From NCBI GenBank assembly GCA_019416395.1, contig DXXH01000103.1:1-7573 (forward strand): a DNA stretch of 7,573 bases. Direction: 5' to 3'. Origin of the DNA: Clostridiales bacterium. Its GTDB lineage: Bacteria; Bacillota; Clostridia; Oscillospirales; Acutalibacteraceae. The translations under genes and the position numbers were made by a program. Every line of letters starts with the position of its first letter. Positions within the stretch are counted from its first letter, which is position 1. The notes beneath the pieces were generated by a model, which saw only the letters and a list, made by a program, of their open reading frames with translations, ran no database searches and was not told the origin of the DNA. Below are positions 6,655 to 7,573 of this stretch, one piece after another.

Positions 6655-7573
6655 TCAGAACCGTAACAGGGCTTCCTCCAGCTTTTCGGCGGCCTCCTGC
6701 TTCAATTTCATCTGGGGGTGACAGTATGTCCTCTCCAAGAAAGAGGTATCCCCGTGACCTGCCAGCTCCGCCACAGTCTGCTTGTCCACCCCCTCGTGGA
6801 GCATAGCGGAAACAAAGTAGTGCCGCAGGGTATGCAGATGAAAAGAAGAGGGGAACCCCAGTTCACGGAAAAGTTTCCGCAGGTGCTTGGTAAAGGTGTC
6901 CGGGTGAACCGGCTCCCCCTGGGCATTGGCGAACAGGTAGGGGCTGACCTTCCGATGGTTCTCCCTGGCCATGCGCTTCTGGAAGCTGTACAAGTGCCAC
7001 AGCGTGCTGACCACATAGTAGGAGATGGTCATGGACCGGCTGCGGCCATTCTTGGTGGGCCCCTCCATCACCCCTTTCCCCGGCACCACGCTGCGGGAGC
7101 GGGATACCACCAGATTCCAGGTGTAGTGATCCACAAAGGAGAAGTCGCTCCACCGCAAGGCGCACAGCTCTCCCCGGCGGCAGCCAGTGTATATGGCCAG
7201 GACGTAGAAAGCGTGGTAGAGGATGTGCTCTTCGGACAAAGCGTTGAGGAAGTACTGGGCCTGCTCATCCGTGGGGATGAACTGTTCCCTCCGTTCCGTG
7301 TCCGGCAGGTCGATCATCCGGGCAGGGTTCTTAGAAAGAATCTCATTTCTCTTGGCGTCACTGAGGACGGCGGAGACCACGGTCAGGTACTTCTGCACGG
7401 TGGCCTCCTGGATGGGCTTGCCGTGGTGGGTGTGTTTCCTCAACTCGATCAGCATATTCTCCAGAGCCATGGGCCGCAGCTCCCCCAGCTTGATGGCGCC
7501 AATGTAGGGGTAGACCCTCTCCAGCATCCGGCGGTAGCTGGCCAGAGTGCCGGGAGCGTATTTCACCTGCCGC
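6655..7573 (-). CDS. Tyrosine recombinase / integrase, N-terminus outside window
   Basis: The frame enters from the right edge and stops with TGA at 6655-6657, giving about 305 residues. A GTG at 7566 is in frame, but codons before it are open and the protein begins inside the core-binding domain (APGTLASYRRMLERVYPYIG), so the true start is beyond 7573. Counting from the 7566 codon, the catalytic set is complete: Arg130 (TGCRRGE), Lys172 (GPTKNGR), His245 and Arg248 (HTLRHY), His271 (AGHGDTS) and nucleophile Tyr281 (ERTYCH). It should therefore be an active DNA-breaking and rejoining enzyme. It differs clearly in sequence from the recombinase downstream, so the two are not a recent duplication. 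The same strand and 154-bp gap suggest joint work or a composite of two elements. GC is about 60%. Family call is secure; partner, site and N-terminal domain are unseen. Confidence 0.93.
   Translation of the reverse strand, partial: RQVKYAPGTLASYRRMLERVYPYIGAIKLGELRPMALENMLIELRKHTHHGKPIQEATVQKYLTVVSAVLSDAKRNEILSKNPARMIDLPDTERREQFIPTDEQAQYFLNALSEEHILYHAFYVLAIYTGCRRGELCALRWSDFSFVDHYTWNLVVSRSRSVVPGKGVMEGPTKNGRSRSMTISYYVVSTLWHLYSFQKRMARENHRKVSPYLFANAQGEPVHPDTFTKHLRKLFRELGFPSSFHLHTLRHYFVSAMLHEGVDKQTVAELAGHGDTSFLERTYCHPQMKLKQEAAEKLEEALLRF

Noticed and set aside
7564..7566. GTG as the true start of the right-hand recombinase
   Set aside because: The frame stays open to the window edge and the protein would lack most of its DNA-binding N-terminus.

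Overview
All four recognisable protein-coding regions lie on the minus strand, so the window reads right to left. It looks like accessory DNA of a low-to-mid-GC Gram-positive gut-type bacterium of class Clostridia, Oscillospiraceae-like. That guess rests on the style of the integrases (AP2-like arm domain, Tn916/ICE family), the purine-rich Shine-Dalgarno sites and the mixed base composition. It is an inference, not a proof.

Layout in transcription order. (1) 7573-6655: a tyrosine recombinase whose N-terminus lies beyond the right edge; its whole catalytic set is present. (2) 6500-5322: a second, complete tyrosine recombinase of 392 aa with an arm-binding N-terminus. (3) 5321-5095: a spacer holding a perfect 17-bp inverted repeat flanked by A and T tracts (a bidirectional intrinsic terminator) and then a candidate promoter. 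(4) 5094-2311: a 927-aa MmeI-like (Type IIL/IIG) protein with nuclease, adenine methyltransferase and target-recognition regions on one chain. (5) 2243 to the left edge: a KAP-family P-loop NTPase with an N-terminal membrane domain, cut by the window after at least 747 codons. A 67-bp gap without a terminator separates (4) from (5), so they probably form one transcript.

Reading: the recombinases are the mobility end of an integrated element. The methyltransferase/nuclease plus membrane KAP NTPase look like a cargo defence module behind its own promoter and insulated from the integrases by the terminator. The first gene alone could be a complete restriction-modification system. KAP NTPases include the F-plasmid phage-exclusion protein PifA, so a second, membrane-linked defence layer is plausible. 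I do not recognise this exact pair as a named system.

Base composition is mosaic. By hand counts of sampled 60-base lines, integrases and methyltransferase body run at about 55-63% GC. The target-recognition stretch (about 2641-3240) and the KAP gene run at about 35-45%. The dip coincides with the specificity domain, which suggests its exchange by recombination. No tRNA, rRNA, CRISPR array or insertion sequence was seen.
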